In this document: in pieces, positions 9,801 through 18,992 of the stretch
Position numbering within the stretch: the stretch's first letter is position 1
How the letters are laid out: each line of letters starts with the position of its first letter
NCBI RefSeq assembly: GCF_900143525.1
Contig: NZ_FREZ01000007.1
Span: forward strand, 62,001-126,000
Direction of reading: 5' to 3'
From: Ruegeria sp. Alg231-54
Lineage (GTDB): Bacteria > Pseudomonadota > Alphaproteobacteria > Rhodobacterales > Rhodobacteraceae
DNA: 64,000 bases
Notes under the pieces: generated by a model
The model's database searches: none
What the model saw: only the letters and a program-made list of their open reading frames with translations
What the model was told of the DNA's origin: nothing
Made by a program: the position numbers and the translations under genes

Positions 9801-10243
9801 TTCTGGGGCTGACCCCGTTACTGTATGAAGGGTCGCAGCAAGCGCAGTTTCTCAAACCCACAGTCATTACTTTGGTCTATGGGCTGGGCTTTGGAATGTT
9901 GCTGGTCCTGCTGCTAGTCCCGGCGTTGCTTGCCATTCTGAACGATCTGTCTCGCCCAATGACCGCGATGCGTCGGGCGGCACGTGCCCCGGACCGTGTG
10001 GTGCAGGGGACGTTGGCGTGTTCGGGCCTCGCCTTGCTTTCATGGTTTACGGTCACGATGGTGTGGCCCGCAATTTACGGCGCGCCCATCGGGTTCTTGT
10101 CCGGGCTTTATGCGGGCGAGGATGGCATGGCTATTCTTCGGATGGGCTTAGGCGCATTCGTGACAGGTGCTGCGCTGATACTGTTCCTCAGCGTGGCAGT
10201 CTCTGGCTTGCTTTATACCCGGCTCAAAAGGCCCGCGACCTAA
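6845..10243 (+). CDS. RND efflux permease with extra C-terminal membrane hairpin
   Basis: A 1132-residue proton-driven exporter of the AcrB/MMPL-related RND superfamily. Helix 4 carries the proton-relay pair in [14 protein letters not shown] (about 398-411), and the second half has the matching [14 protein letters not shown]. Two large periplasmic loops follow helices 1 and 7. Length exceeds the usual 1020-1050 because about 80 residues after the final RND helix add two more hydrophobic segments ([18 protein letters not shown] and [19 protein letters not shown]). It is preceded by its adaptor and meets the NUDIX gene tail to tail with a 4-nt overlap. Substrate unknown. Confidence 0.93.
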   Translation: MMREIPGAAGGILSYFTRHKTVANLLLLVMLVLGAAAIPNMRAQFFPDVILERVDVSVDWDGAGPEDVDNGIVQVLEPALLAVEGVASTESTSREGRASIRLEFEPNWDMSRAVEEVRTAVDSVTSLPDDAEEPTIRRGAWRDRVTDVVVTGPVDPDQLAKFTDELINRLFAVGVTRTTIRGLAAPRIVVEIPTAQLIANDITLSEVASAVAAEVNANPAGDVTGANARIRTGTEKRTPEEIEGIALRNFADGSKLMVGDVAQIRVEGVNRDRSYFVGENPAMSVRVDRSNLGDAIEIQHAVEDVVTEMQASVPEGVTIELIRTRAQAITDRLDILVDNGLVGLGLVVCLLFLFLNARIAFWVAAGIPVAMSAAIAFMFIGGLSINMVSLFGLIITLGIVVDDAIVVGEHADFRARRLGEAPMVAAERAARRMAMPVFAATLTTVIAFFGLTLVGGRFGELIRDIPFTVIAVLIASLIECFLILPNHMAHAIAHSTKEHWYDLPNRVVNRGFRWVRDHLFRPLIAWVVWARYVVVAMMVVILASQVALFIRGDVNWRFFNAPERGSVTGNFIMVEGATRAETVAMMHELQRATEELGQIYEDRHGRNPIDYVLAEVGGSAGWGLAAADGKDADLLGGISIELIDADLRPYSSFEFVGELQDFVPRHPKVELLSFRGWRSGPGGDAIDVQFYGADVNTLKSASEDLQTELSKYPEVSALEDNLAYDKEEYILDLTAQGQSLGFRIETLGRVLRDRLNGIEAATFPDGPRSAEIRVELPEGELTADFLERTLMRTPDGVYVPLADIVSVERKSGFSTVRRENGLRVISVNGDISEDDPTRAAEIARAMGEEILPKIASERQVEWRMAGLSEQEDEFLSEARTGLILCLTGIYLVLAWVFASWTRPLVVMAIIPFGLVGAIWGHYLWEVPLSMFTVVGLLGMTGIIINDSIVLVTTIDDYQKERGLVPSIVEGTADRLRPVMLTTLTTVLGLTPLLYEGSQQAQFLKPTVITLVYGLGFGMLLVLLLVPALLAILNDLSRPMTAMRRAARAPDRVVQGTLACSGLALLSWFTVTMVWPAIYGAPIGFLSGLYAGEDGMAILRMGLGAFVTGAALILFLSVAVSGLLYTRLKRPAT

Positions 10244-10659
10244 GTCCGGCGCAGGGCGGTTTCCAGCAGATCGATGACGCGGTTGCTCATCTCTAGTTCG
10301 CCGCGGCGGATCTGATCCACAGGGAACCAACGCGCATCGAGCGCGTCGTCACCTGCAATGGGGTCGCCGGTTTGATACTGACAGGCCACGCCTACCAGCA
10401 GGTAGTGTGTCTGGACGTCGCCGTTTTCGTTCCAGCGCAGCAAATCAAGATTGTCTAAGTAGTGCTGAGGGTCTGCAATGACCGAGGTTTCTTCGCGCAG
10501 CTCTCTTTGTGCGGCTTGCAAAACAGTCTCGCCCCATTCCACGTGACCCCCAGGAAACCCCCATAGCCCAGCATCAGGTTGCTTGCTGCGTTGAACCAGC
10601 AGCACTTGGTCCTGATGCAGGACTACTGCCAAAGCGCCGATTTTTGGAGTTTGTGTCAT
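10240..10659 (-). CDS. NUDIX hydrolase
   Basis: A 139-residue pyrophosphohydrolase. The Nudix box is complete: GHVEWGET, then [13 protein letters not shown] (Gx5Ex7REUxEExGU, about 36-58), giving the metal-binding glutamates. Length and single-domain form fit nucleotide-cleaning MutT-like enzymes, but substrate cannot be assigned. I set the start at [12 protein letters not shown]. It follows the DsbD-like gene by 13 nt, so the two are probably co-transcribed. Confidence 0.88.
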   Translation of the reverse strand: MTQTPKIGALAVVLHQDQVLLVQRSKQPDAGLWGFPGGHVEWGETVLQAAQRELREETSVIADPQHYLDNLDLLRWNENGDVQTHYLLVGVACQYQTGDPIAGDDALDARWFPVDQIRRGELEMSNRVIDLLETALRRT

Positions 10660-10672
10660 GAAATCACCGGGC

Positions 10673-11479
10673 TCAGCTTGCGCTGCATCCCCGAATGTCG
10701 ACTGCGTGATTTGCACCCAACACGGTGATCCGAATTTCCGACCGATCCAGCGCAAACGGTCCACCGGATGCATTAATCACCTCAGAGGTTGCGATCAGAG
10801 TATTCCCGGTTCGCGTCGTCTCGGTCTGCGAAGCCCAGAGCGCCGGGTTCCCCGGCTCGATCACGGCCACCTCGCGACCGCCTGCCGAGGGCATGGTCAC
10901 CCGGGCCTCGATCTTCATCCCGTCTGATGTGGGTGAGAGGTGACAGGTGGTATGGGCCACTCTGGCCTCGTGTTCGGAAAAGGGCCTTTGTGCCAGTGCA
11001 GCGGCGATGGTGGGGTTGCGCCCGGCGTCTGCGTTCAGCGTGTGGTCGAAATCCAGCTGTTCCGGGATGCAAACATCCTTGCAGACGCCCAGATCCATCG
11101 TTCCCTGCAGGCGTACGGGCTTGGCCGGGTTTTTCGGCGTGATCTCGACTGGCAAAACCAGTTGGTTTTCGTAGCCGATCGATTGCAATCCGTTCTGGTC
11201 AAAAACATTGGGTGCGGGCCATGTAATCGACACATCCCCGACGTTGTTCGAACGGTTCCAGTCGAATTGCGGCGGAATGCCAGCATCCCCCGGCGCACGC
11301 CAATAGGTTTTCCAACCGTCCTGCAGTGTCACGCGCACGGCGCTGAGGTACGTTCCTTTAGCGGTGCGTCCGCCATCCAGAATATCCAACTCGGCAACGG
11401 GGCCGTTGACCTGCGCTGTTGCAGGTAAGGCCAGACCAAAGGTTATGGCGATTGCTGGTAATACATTTTTTACGCTCAT
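10673..11479 (-). CDS. Secreted DsbD alpha-domain-like protein
   Basis: A 268-residue periplasmic protein with a signal peptide ([23 protein letters not shown]). It resembles the N-terminal domain of Dsb[21 protein letters not shown], then [14 protein letters not shown] with a CxxxC pair at about 129-133. In DsbD this domain passes electrons to periplasmic thiol proteins; here it stands alone, without the membrane and thioredoxin parts. It may hand electrons to another partner or act in cytochrome c maturation; that is inference. Two further cysteines lie at about 180 and 265. Confidence 0.8.
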   Translation of the reverse strand: MSVKNVLPAIAITFGLALPATAQVNGPVAELDILDGGRTAKGTYLSAVRVTLQDGWKTYWRAPGDAGIPPQFDWNRSNNVGDVSITWPAPNVFDQNGLQSIGYENQLVLPVEITPKNPAKPVRLQGTMDLGVCKDVCIPEQLDFDHTLNADAGRNPTIAAALAQRPFSEHEARVAHTTCHLSPTSDGMKIEARVTMPSAGGREVAVIEPGNPALWASQTETTRTGNTLIATSEVINASGGPFALDRSEIRITVLGANHAVDIRGCSAS

Positions 11480-11624
11480 GGTTCATAAATGCGCGGTTGC
11501 GGCACAGAATCCAAGTCACGTTCCGGTAACCGGGATGAAATCTGCGGAAATGTGCGCTGATCCCTTGCCATTCCGGGTGACCAAGGGTCATTGTTAAAGC
11601 ATACCTGATAAGAGATGTCGGCCC

Positions 11625-12179
11625 ATGGATCTTACCGGAAAACTGTTGATTGCGATGCCTGGCATGGGCGATCCGCGTTTTGATCATTCGGTGGTGTACC
11701 TGTGCAGCCATGGCGAAGATGGTGCTATGGGGTTGATTATCAACAAACCTTCGGATCTGCGGCTGAAAACTCTGTTGAGTCAGCTCAACATCCCCTGCCG
11801 GATTCCGGTTGTGGGTGAACGTTTGGTCCATTTCGGCGGCCCGGTCGAGATGTCGCGTGGTTTTGTCCTGCACAGCTCGGATTACGAGGCGAACCTGCAT
11901 TCCATGCACATCACGGATGACTTCAGCATGACGGCAACGCTGGATATCCTCGAGGATCTTGCCTCGGGCCGCGGGCCTTTGAACTCCACTTTGGTGCTGG
12001 GCTATTCGGGCTGGGGACCTGGTCAGCTTGAGGATGAGATCGCGATGAACGGCTGGCTCACGACCGAGGCGTCGTCCAAGCTGGTCTTCGATGTAGCTGA
12101 TGATGAGAAATGGGGAGGTGCGCTTGCGACTTTGGGCGTTGACCCCTTGATCCTGTCTGCCGAGTCCGGGCGCGCCTGA
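11625..12179 (+). CDS. YqgE/AlgH family protein (UPF0301)
   Basis: 184 residues with the family hallmarks MPGMGDPRFDHSVVYLCSH at the start, GAMGLIINKP, and GYSGWGPGQLEDEI. YqgE proteins are cytosolic and widespread in proteobacteria; the biochemical role is not settled. It is transcribed alone, head to head with the DsbD-like gene. The 145-nt gap holds a CCGGTAACCGG palindrome near 11522. It ends one nucleotide before the stop of the convergent tsaC. Confidence 0.9.
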   Translation: MDLTGKLLIAMPGMGDPRFDHSVVYLCSHGEDGAMGLIINKPSDLRLKTLLSQLNIPCRIPVVGERLVHFGGPVEMSRGFVLHSSDYEANLHSMHITDDFSMTATLDILEDLASGRGPLNSTLVLGYSGWGPGQLEDEIAMNGWLTTEASSKLVFDVADDEKWGGALATLGVDPLILSAESGRA

Positions 12180-13130
12180 TCAGCCGTTACGCGGGGCCGC
12201 AGCGCGGCGCAGGCGGTCGTTAATGGCCGCACCCAAACCATGTTCGGGAATTTGGGTCACCGCAATTGGTCTGCCGGTGTCATTCAGGGTGTGCAGTGCG
12301 GCGAACAGGTTGGCCGCAGCCTCGGCAAGATCACCTTTCGCTGACAGGTTCAGATCGCAGCCCACCGGGCCAAACCCCAGCAGAACTTCATCGCCTTGGG
12401 CGGTGCTGGCGTTCAGACGAACGGGCGCATCCGGAGCATAATGCGATTGCAACTGACCGGGCGCGTTCAGCGCATCACCCGGCTGGTGGTGGTGCAGCTG
12501 AGTATCCAGAACCGCCTCGATCTGTTCCAGCGAAACGCCGCCGGGGCGCAAAAGGGCAGGCTCGCGCGCAACGCCCACGATGGTGCTTTCCAACCCGACC
12601 CCGCAGGGCCCATCATCCAGCACCGCGGCGATGCGCCCATTCAGGCCGGACAGGACGTGCGCGGCTGTGGTCGGGCTGATTTGCCCGGACGGATTGGCAG
12701 ATGGCGCGGCGACCGGGCCGTCGAATTTGGACAGTAGCGCACGGGCCGCAGGGTGGGCTGGCACTCGCACGGCGAGCGTGTCCAGCCCGGCTGTCACCAG
12801 CGATGAAATCCCGTGATTCGGTCGCAGTGGCAGAACCAGAGTCAGCGGTCCGGGCCAGAACGCGGCCGCTAAGGCCTCGGCCTGATCGGACCATGTCACG
12901 AACCGCTGGGCGGCTTCGATCGAGGCCACATGCGCAATCAACGGGTTGAAGCTGGGTCGTCCCTTGGCGGCATAGATGCTTGCCACCGCTGCTCCGTTAC
13001 GGGCATCCCCGCCCAGGCCGTAGACCGTCTCGGTCGGGAAAGCCACCAGAAGACCCTGACGCAACAGGTCTGCCGCTTGCGCAATTCCGGCAGGATCGGC
13101 GTTTAATGTCAGAGTGCCGTTGGGGATCAT
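12180..13130 (-). CDS. tsaC: L-threonylcarbamoyladenylate synthase (long Sua5 form)
   Basis: Makes threonylcarbamoyl-AMP from threonine, bicarbonate and ATP for the t6A37 modification of ANN-decoding tRNAs. The 316-residue protein has the YrdC domain in the first two thirds (LVAFPTETVYGLGGDAR, then KGRPSFNPLIAHV, then APSANPSGQISPT). A linker and a C-terminal Sua5 domain follow, making it the long form. I set the start at MIPNGTLTLN; the longer open frame adds 52 residues without family similarity. It converges on yqgE with no gap. Confidence 0.92.
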   Translation of the reverse strand: MIPNGTLTLNADPAGIAQAADLLRQGLLVAFPTETVYGLGGDARNGAAVASIYAAKGRPSFNPLIAHVASIEAAQRFVTWSDQAEALAAAFWPGPLTLVLPLRPNHGISSLVTAGLDTLAVRVPAHPAARALLSKFDGPVAAPSANPSGQISPTTAAHVLSGLNGRIAAVLDDGPCGVGLESTIVGVAREPALLRPGGVSLEQIEAVLDTQLHHHQPGDALNAPGQLQSHYAPDAPVRLNASTAQGDEVLLGFGPVGCDLNLSAKGDLAEAAANLFAALHTLNDTGRPIAVTQIPEHGLGAAINDRLRRAAAPRNG

Positions 13131-13267
13131 TGGTGGTGACGTCGCGTTTTGATTGCGTATAGCATTTGGACCGATACCTAATCGGTGGAACCCAGATGCA
13201 TAAAGGTGGGCGGTGGAAATTCCAAGCCCGTCGGCGTAAACGCAATCAGACAGCCTAGAGGGAAGAC

Positions 13268-14971
13268 ATGCCATATCGCGCCCCAATCTCTGATTATGAA
13301 TTCTTGTTCCGCCACGCGGTCAATTTTGACAAGATCGCTGCTACCGAGAAATTCTCGGAAGCCAGCGACGATGTGGTCAGTGCCATTCTGACCGAAGCCG
13401 GAAAACTGTGCGAAGAGGTGATGGCCCCTCTGCAACGCCCCGGTGATCTTGAGCCCGCGCGCTTGGAAAACGGCGTGCTGCGTACCTCGACCGGGTATGC
13501 TGATGGCTGGAATGCCATAGCCAAAGGCGGTTGGGTCGGGATGAGTGGTGATCCGGATTATGGCGGCATGGGTCTGCCGATGACGTTGACCACCGCCGTG
13601 AATGAAATGATGTCTGCCGCCTGTCTGTCGCTGCAACTTGCGCCGCTGATGACACAGGGCCAGATCGAAGCGCTGGAACATCACGCCAGCGATGAGCTCA
13701 AGGCGCTGTATCTGCCTAAGATGATGGCAGGTGAATGGTCTGGTACCATGAACCTGACCGAACCACAGGCCGGGTCGGATGTGGGTGCGTTGACTTCGAA
13801 AGCCGAAGCCAATGGGGATGGCACCTTTTCTGTGACAGGGCAGAAAATCTTTATCTCATGGGGTGACAACGATTTTGCTGAGAATGTCTGCCATTTGGTA
13901 CTGGCGCGCCTGCCCGATGGCGTTCCCGGAACCAAGGGCATTTCGCTGTTCCTGGTGCCCAAGCTGCTGCCGGATGAGAACGGCAATCCCGGTGTGGCCA
14001 ATGATCTGAAGGTCGTATCGGTCGAGCACAAGATGGGCCTGCACGGCTCACCAACCTGCGTGATGCAGTTTGACGGTGCCAAAGGCTGGCTTGTAGGCAA
14101 GGAACATGGCGGCATGGCCGCGATGTTCACCATGATGAACAACGCGCGCCTAGGTGTTGGCGGTCAGGGTGTGGGTGCAGCCGAAGGTGCCTATCAGCAC
14201 GCGCTGGCCTATGCGCTGGAACGTAAGCAGGGCAAAACGCCATCAGGCACGATCGTTGACCACGCCGATGTGCGCCGGATGCTGATGAGTATGCGTGCCG
14301 ACACGTTCGCCGCCCGTGCGATCATGCTGGCCACCGCTGCCGCCATTGATATGGCCAACGCAACCGGCGATGCAGACTGGGCAGCTCGTGCCGCCCTGCT
14401 GACTCCGATCGGAAAGGTTTTTGGCACCGAGACCGGTATGCGGGTGTCCGAGAACGGCGTTCAGGTCCATGGCGGCATGGGATTTATCGAAGAATCCGGT
14501 GCCGCGCAGTATTACCGAGACGTCCGCGTGACTGCGATTTACGAGGGAACCAATGGCATTCAGGCTATGGACCTTGTCGCGCGCAAGATGATGGACGGCG
14601 GCGATGCAGCATCGCGTCTGTTGGACGAAATCGAGGATCGTGCCGAGCAGGCGCGGGCAACCCTGCCCGAACTGGCAGGCCCGGTTTGGGAAGCCACGGA
14701 AAGCCTGCGCGAAACAACCGAATGGATGGTTGCGCAATCCGAGATGAACAACCGATTTGCTGGTGCGGTTCCGTACCTTCACGCCTTTGCCCGCGTCCTA
14801 GGCGCGCACTATCACCTGATGGCTGCTTTGGCCGAACCGGGTGGTCCACGCTTTAAACTGGCTCGTTACTACATCAACGCGCTGTTGCCCGAATATGCCG
14901 GACTGCTGGCGCAAGCTCAGAACGGCGCAGATGATGTATTCGGGCTCAGCGTCGAGGAGCTTTTGGCCTGA
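13268..14971 (+). CDS. Acyl-CoA dehydrogenase, large DmdC-like type
   Basis: A 567-residue FAD enzyme that oxidises an acyl-CoA at the alpha-beta bond and passes electrons to ETF. Its N-terminal segment (MPYRAPISDYEFLFRHAVN), GTMNLTEPQAGSDVGAL substrate/FAD loop, and IYEGTNGIQAMDLVARK (catalytic glutamate region, about 425-440) place it in the roughly 570-590-residue group. That group contains DmdC, the methylmercaptopropionyl-CoA dehydrogenase of DMSP breakdown. No dmdD hydratase is adjacent, so I leave the substrate open. The MBL hydrolase gene starts inside its stop codon (TGATG). ETF-QO at 28050 would receive its electrons through ETF. Confidence 0.9.
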   Translation: MPYRAPISDYEFLFRHAVNFDKIAATEKFSEASDDVVSAILTEAGKLCEEVMAPLQRPGDLEPARLENGVLRTSTGYADGWNAIAKGGWVGMSGDPDYGGMGLPMTLTTAVNEMMSAACLSLQLAPLMTQGQIEALEHHASDELKALYLPKMMAGEWSGTMNLTEPQAGSDVGALTSKAEANGDGTFSVTGQKIFISWGDNDFAENVCHLVLARLPDGVPGTKGISLFLVPKLLPDENGNPGVANDLKVVSVEHKMGLHGSPTCVMQFDGAKGWLVGKEHGGMAAMFTMMNNARLGVGGQGVGAAEGAYQHALAYALERKQGKTPSGTIVDHADVRRMLMSMRADTFAARAIMLATAAAIDMANATGDADWAARAALLTPIGKVFGTETGMRVSENGVQVHGGMGFIEESGAAQYYRDVRVTAIYEGTNGIQAMDLVARKMMDGGDAASRLLDEIEDRAEQARATLPELAGPVWEATESLRETTEWMVAQSEMNNRFAGAVPYLHAFARVLGAHYHLMAALAEPGGPRFKLARYYINALLPEYAGLLAQAQNGADDVFGLSVEELLA

Positions 14972-16017
14972 TGGACGGAGATACCCCTTTGGCGATCCGG
15001 TATCCGTGGCCCGAACCTCCGGCCGAGGGTGAGGCGATCGAGGTCGCCGAAGGAGTGCTTTGGATGCGCTTGCCGCTGCCTATGGCACTGGATCACGTCA
15101 ATATCTATGCGTTGGATGATGGCGATGGGTGGACCGTAATCGACACGGGCATGTCATCGAACAAGACTCGGCGCATCTGGGAAAAGCTTATGGCTGGCCC
15201 GTTGGGTGGCAAGCCCATCAAGCGGGTGGTGGTGACGCATCATCACCCCGACCATGTGGGCAATGCGGGTTGGTTCCAATCCGAACATGGCGTCGAGCTG
15301 GTGTCTTCTCGCACCTCTTGGCTGTTTTCGCGTATGCTGCAACTGGATGTTCAGGAAAGCTGGCCGCAGGAAACTCTGGATTATTATCGCAGCGCAGGCA
15401 TGGCGCCCGAGGTTCTAGCAAAGCGGATGGCTGAGCGCCCGTTCAATTATTGCGACACCGTTTATCCGATGCCACTGGGGTTCACTCGGATCAAGCAGGG
15501 TAGCGTGATCCGTATGGGCGGGCGCGATTGGGACTTGCATATGGGCAATGGTCATGCCCCAGAACACGCCACGTTCTGGAGCCGCGACGACAACCTCGTG
15601 ATCACCGGCGATCAGATACTCAGTTCGATCAGTCCCAACTTAGGTGTCTATGTCACTGAACCTTTGGCCGACCCGGTTGCCGAATGGCTGGAAGCCTGCG
15701 AGCGGCTTCAGGGGTTGGTACGGCCTGATCATCTGGCACTGGGCGGGCATAAGCTGCCGTTTACTGGGCTGCCCATCCGGATGAGGCAACTGATCGAAAA
15801 TCACCACAGCGCATTGGATCGTTTGGAAAAGTATTTGGACCAGCCCAAGACCGCTGCCGAATGTTTCATGCCCTTGTTCAAACGGCAGATCAGCGGTGGC
15901 GAGTATGGGCTTGCGCTGGTCGAAGCGGTTGCACATTTGAATCATCTTTACCAGATTGGAGCTGTCACCCGAACGCGCCGCGCGGACGGGGCGTGGGAGT
16001 TTCAGCGCAAAGGGTAA
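14971..16017 (+). CDS. MBL-fold metallo-hydrolase
   Basis: A 348-residue metallo-beta-lactamase-fold enzyme. The metal motif VVTHHHPDHVGNAGW is at about 87-101, with GNGHAPEHATFW (about 192) and LALGGHKLPFTG (about 253) completing the two-metal site. A C-terminal winged-helix-like segment (about 290-348) is like that of glyoxalase II-related hydrolases. Translation is coupled to the acyl-CoA dehydrogenase (1-nt overlap), so hydrolysis of a CoA thioester or its product is a fair guess, but nothing in the sequence proves it. Confidence 0.85.
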   Translation: MDGDTPLAIRYPWPEPPAEGEAIEVAEGVLWMRLPLPMALDHVNIYALDDGDGWTVIDTGMSSNKTRRIWEKLMAGPLGGKPIKRVVVTHHHPDHVGNAGWFQSEHGVELVSSRTSWLFSRMLQLDVQESWPQETLDYYRSAGMAPEVLAKRMAERPFNYCDTVYPMPLGFTRIKQGSVIRMGGRDWDLHMGNGHAPEHATFWSRDDNLVITGDQILSSISPNLGVYVTEPLADPVAEWLEACERLQGLVRPDHLALGGHKLPFTGLPIRMRQLIENHHSALDRLEKYLDQPKTAAECFMPLFKRQISGGEYGLALVEAVAHLNHLYQIGAVTRTRRADGAWEFQRKG

Positions 16018-16021
16018 AGCT

Positions 16022-16474
16022 ATGCAGGATCAGATCGAAACCTCGGCCGAGGCCGCCGAAGCCGCAGCTTTGCCGCGCTGCTACGAAGTGCATTCCGACC
16101 CCGAAGCAAAGTCAGGCGCAAAAGACCTGCCCGGTCCGTTGCAAAAACCGGTCGAGACGAAAAGCCCCGCGCAATGGGCTTATGAGCGGCTGATCCTCTA
16201 TATCCAGAATTTCGAAAAGACGCTGACTGGCGACCAAGAGGTCGCGATGGGATTCACCGGTGGCGACGCAGGCGTCATGCGGATCGAAGGGATGGGGTAT
16301 TTTGATCCCGATATCATCACCTTTTACGGATCGGATGCGACCGGTGCGCGCACTCAGCTTGTGCAACATGTGAGCCAGCTGAATGTGATGCTGCGGGCCC
16401 TGCCCAAATCGGTCGAGGATAAGCCCGCCAACCGGATCGGGTTCCGCTTGGCGGCTGATCTGGAAGAAAGCTGA
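16022..16474 (+). CDS. DUF6173-like cytosolic protein
   Basis: 150 residues with no signal or membrane segment. A disordered N-terminal part rich in Ala, Glu and Pro leads to a compact domain: SPAQWAYERLILYIQNFE, then DQEVAMGFTGGDAGVMRIEG and FYGSDATGARTQLVQHVSQL. I associate this pattern with DUF6173, a family of unknown function; the name is from memory. It begins 4 nt after the MBL hydrolase gene, so it belongs to the same operon. I set the start at the ATG at 16022; the frame is open into the previous gene. Confidence 0.7.
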   Translation: MQDQIETSAEAAEAAALPRCYEVHSDPEAKSGAKDLPGPLQKPVETKSPAQWAYERLILYIQNFEKTLTGDQEVAMGFTGGDAGVMRIEGMGYFDPDIITFYGSDATGARTQLVQHVSQLNVMLRALPKSVEDKPANRIGFRLAADLEES

Positions 16475-16504
16475 TCACCTGACTTGCAATTCACGTCTGC
16501 GCAG

Positions 16505-16529
16505 CCTTGAATGAGTCTACCATTCAAGG
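16505..16529 (+). promoter_or_regulatory. Hairpin overlapping the ribosome site of the glycerophosphodiesterase gene
   Basis: CCTTGAATG and CATTCAAGG form a perfect 9-bp inverted repeat around the 7-nt loop AGTCTAC. The 3' arm ends in AAGG, the first part of the AAGGGGG ribosome site (16526-16532) before the GTG at 16539. Folding would hide part of that site. No T-run follows, so a terminator is unlikely. Confidence 0.45.
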
Positions 16530-16538
16530 GGGCCTCAC

Positions 16539-18377
16539 GTGACCACTTTCTCTGCCGTTACAAGTGCCTACAAAGGTGCGTGGAGCCGTCGCCGTGTCTT
16601 TGTGCCTATCTATCTTGTTGTGCGCCTGCTTTTGGTTGCGCTGATTGCGCCCGGCGTGGCGATCACGGTGAATCTTGCCGTATCGCTGTCCAACCAGACG
16701 GCGCTGACTGATCAGGCGATCGCTGCATTCATCCTCTCACCTGCCGGGTTTATTGCGGCCGTTGTGGTTCTCAGCCTGTTTCTACTGGCCGAGGTGTTTG
16801 TCTTCTCGGTCATGGCCGGGTCGCTGCGGATGGCAGAGCCGGACCCATGGCGCGCTGGTAGTTCTTCGATCAGGCTGATCCTGTCGCGGCTTCCATCCCT
16901 GTTTGGATTTGCGGTGCGCTTTGTTATGCGCGTTCTGCTGTTGGTTCTGCCCTTTGCGGTCGTTTCTGCCGTGATCGCATGGTGGACGCTGACTGAATAT
17001 GACATCAACTATTATCTGACCTTCCACCCGCCCTCATTCTGGGTGGCTGTGGTACTGATCGGGGCGGTTGCGCTGGCTATGGCCTGGGTGTTGATCCGAC
17101 GCCTGTCAGCCTGGGCTTTGTCGCTGCATCTGGTTTTGTTCGAAGGCGTTCACCCCGGACATGCGTTCGGCATCAGCGCCAGTCGGATGGAAGGTAAGCG
17201 CGGTCGCCTCAAGATAGAATTGGCCATCTGGCTGGCTGTGCGCCTTGTCATCGCCGCCGTGATCGCCTGGGTGGCCGGGCTTTTGTTCGCACTGGTGCCG
17301 CTGCAAGGCGCAGCCAACCTGAGATTGGCCCTGATTTACAGCCTCGCCGTCGCCGGTTTCTGGTCACTGGCCGGACTGGTATTGGCAGCCACGGCTCTGG
17401 GCGCATTGGCAGTGCTGCTCGATAGGTTCTTTGATATCCAGACATCAGAACCAACCCCTCCAAAGCCGCGCAACCTGCGCAGAACAATGGTCACGGCTGT
17501 TGGGGCCGCCGTCGTTTCCGTTATTGTTGGAATATGGTTTGGGCAGCACCTTCTGGAGAGGGTGCAGGCACCGGACCGTGCAGAGGTTATCGGTCATCGC
17601 GGCGCTGCCGCGCTGAAGCCCGAAAACACGATGGCCTCGGTTCTCAAGGCGATCGAGGACGGTGCCGACTGGGTTGAGATCGACGTTCAGGAAACAGCGG
17701 ATGACGTGGTCATCGTGGCCCATGACAGTGATTTCATGAAACTGGCCGGTGTTAACCTCAAGGTGTGGGATGCCACGATGGAGGATATTGATCAGATCGA
17801 CATCGGCAGCTGGTTCGGTCCCGAATACGCCGATGAGCGTACGCCGACTCTGCGTGACGTGCTGGAGGCCGCGAAGGGCAAGGCCAAGGTCATTATCGAA
17901 TTGAAATACTACGGCCACGACGTAGACCTTGAGAATCGGGTTGTCGCTCTGGTCGAAGAGCTGGGCATGCAGGACGACATTGCAACGATGTCCCTGAAAT
18001 ACCCGGCAGTGCAAAAGATGAAAACGATTCGCCCCGACTGGCGCGCCGGTGTTCTGGCCGCGACTGCTGTGGGTAATCTCTCAGGTCTCGAAGGTGATTT
18101 TGTTGCGGTGAACGCCGCGATGGCGACGCCAGGGTTGGTCAATTCGGTCCACGCTGCGGGCAAGGACATCTATGTCTGGACCGTTAATGATCCGCTGCAA
18201 ATGTCGGCTATGGCGTCGATGGGGGTGGATGGGCTGATCACGGACCGACCCGCGATGGCGAATGAAGTTCTGCGTGTGCGCGCCGAAATGGGGCCGGCAG
18301 AGCGTTTGTTGCTGTGGCTGGCGACGACCTTCGGCATGTCCTTTGATACTAAGGCGATGCGCGATGAAAGCCCTTAA
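16539..18377 (+). CDS. Membrane-anchored glycerophosphodiester phosphodiesterase
   Basis: A 612-residue two-part protein. Residues 1-345 hold about eight hydrophobic helices, like the membrane domain found before GDPD domains in several bacteria. From about 348 a GDPD TIM barrel begins: VIGHRGAAALKPENTMASV with catalytic His-Arg, WVEIDVQET metal ligands, VAHDSDF with the second histidine, then VIIELKYYG and VWTVNDPLQM. It would release glycerol 3-phosphate and an alcohol from glycerophosphodiesters. The start is GTG after AAGGGGG. Its last 14 nt overlap the PLA2-like gene. Confidence 0.9.
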   Translation: MTTFSAVTSAYKGAWSRRRVFVPIYLVVRLLLVALIAPGVAITVNLAVSLSNQTALTDQAIAAFILSPAGFIAAVVVLSLFLLAEVFVFSVMAGSLRMAEPDPWRAGSSSIRLILSRLPSLFGFAVRFVMRVLLLVLPFAVVSAVIAWWTLTEYDINYYLTFHPPSFWVAVVLIGAVALAMAWVLIRRLSAWALSLHLVLFEGVHPGHAFGISASRMEGKRGRLKIELAIWLAVRLVIAAVIAWVAGLLFALVPLQGAANLRLALIYSLAVAGFWSLAGLVLAATALGALAVLLDRFFDIQTSEPTPPKPRNLRRTMVTAVGAAVVSVIVGIWFGQHLLERVQAPDRAEVIGHRGAAALKPENTMASVLKAIEDGADWVEIDVQETADDVVIVAHDSDFMKLAGVNLKVWDATMEDIDQIDIGSWFGPEYADERTPTLRDVLEAAKGKAKVIIELKYYGHDVDLENRVVALVEELGMQDDIATMSLKYPAVQKMKTIRPDWRAGVLAATAVGNLSGLEGDFVAVNAAMATPGLVNSVHAAGKDIYVWTVNDPLQMSAMASMGVDGLITDRPAMANEVLRVRAEMGPAERLLLWLATTFGMSFDTKAMRDESP

Positions 18378-18924
18378 TTTGGCGGCAATCCTTTTGTTGA
18401 GTGCCGCGCCAGCCTTCGCGCAAGACGTCATGCGCAGCTTTGAGTTGCCCGCGCATCGCGCCCTGATGACGGAGCGCAGCAGCGCAGAGTTGACCCCGTT
18501 TGAAACGGATGGCTGTTCGGGTGGTCTTTCGGCCAGCTGGCGCTTTGTGGCGGATACATTCCCCAGCTTTCGGGGACTGTATGAGGCGCACCCGCCGTGG
18601 GAATACTGCTGTGTGACCCATGATCGCGCCTATCACCATGCCGGCGGGGCTTTGCGGGCCGAAGACAGCTATGACGCACGCCTGTCCGCGGACGACACAC
18701 TGCGTGCCTGCGTCAAACAGCATGGGACAGACCATGCCGAGGAATATGCCGAACGCTATGACATGACGGCCGAACAGATTCGCACCGCTCATTCCGTCAC
18801 GGCCGAGGCGATGTATGCGGCGGTCCGATTTGGCGGTGGCCCCTGTTCGGGCCTGCCCTGGCGTTGGGGTTTTGGGTATCCGGGGTGCTCGGTGTTCCCA
18901 CCTTTGGCCCCTGCGCGCGAATGA
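18364..18924 (+). CDS. Secreted protein with a phospholipase A2-like active-site motif
   Basis: A 186-residue protein with a signal peptide (MKALNLAAILLLSAAPAFA). The core has WEYCCVTHDRAYHHAGG with Cys82, Cys83, His86 and Asp87. This is close to the CCxxHDxCY helix of phospholipase A2, where the histidine is catalytic. A following YDARLSADDTLRACV (about 103-117) resembles the second PLA2 helix with its aspartate and cysteine. An upstream DGCSGGLS could act as the calcium loop. The third motif cysteine is replaced by alanine. It overlaps the glycerophosphodiesterase gene by 14 nt, which fits stepwise phospholipid breakdown. Enzyme activity is inference. Confidence 0.7.
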   Translation: MKALNLAAILLLSAAPAFAQDVMRSFELPAHRALMTERSSAELTPFETDGCSGGLSASWRFVADTFPSFRGLYEAHPPWEYCCVTHDRAYHHAGGALRAEDSYDARLSADDTLRACVKQHGTDHAEEYAERYDMTAEQIRTAHSVTAEAMYAAVRFGGGPCSGLPWRWGFGYPGCSVFPPLAPARE

Positions 18925-18992
18925 CGTGGTGACAGGCCCCGGATTTTCCATTATCCAACATTTCAAACACGCGAATTAGGATTCTGAGACTC

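Noticed and set aside
11522..11532. CCGGTAACCGG palindrome upstream of yqgE
   Set aside because: Short, single copy and without promoter context; chance is likely at this GC content.
13268..14971. Naming the acyl-CoA dehydrogenase dmdC (DMSP demethylation)
   Set aside because: Size and motifs fit the DmdC group, but paralogues are common and no dmdD or other dmd gene is adjacent.
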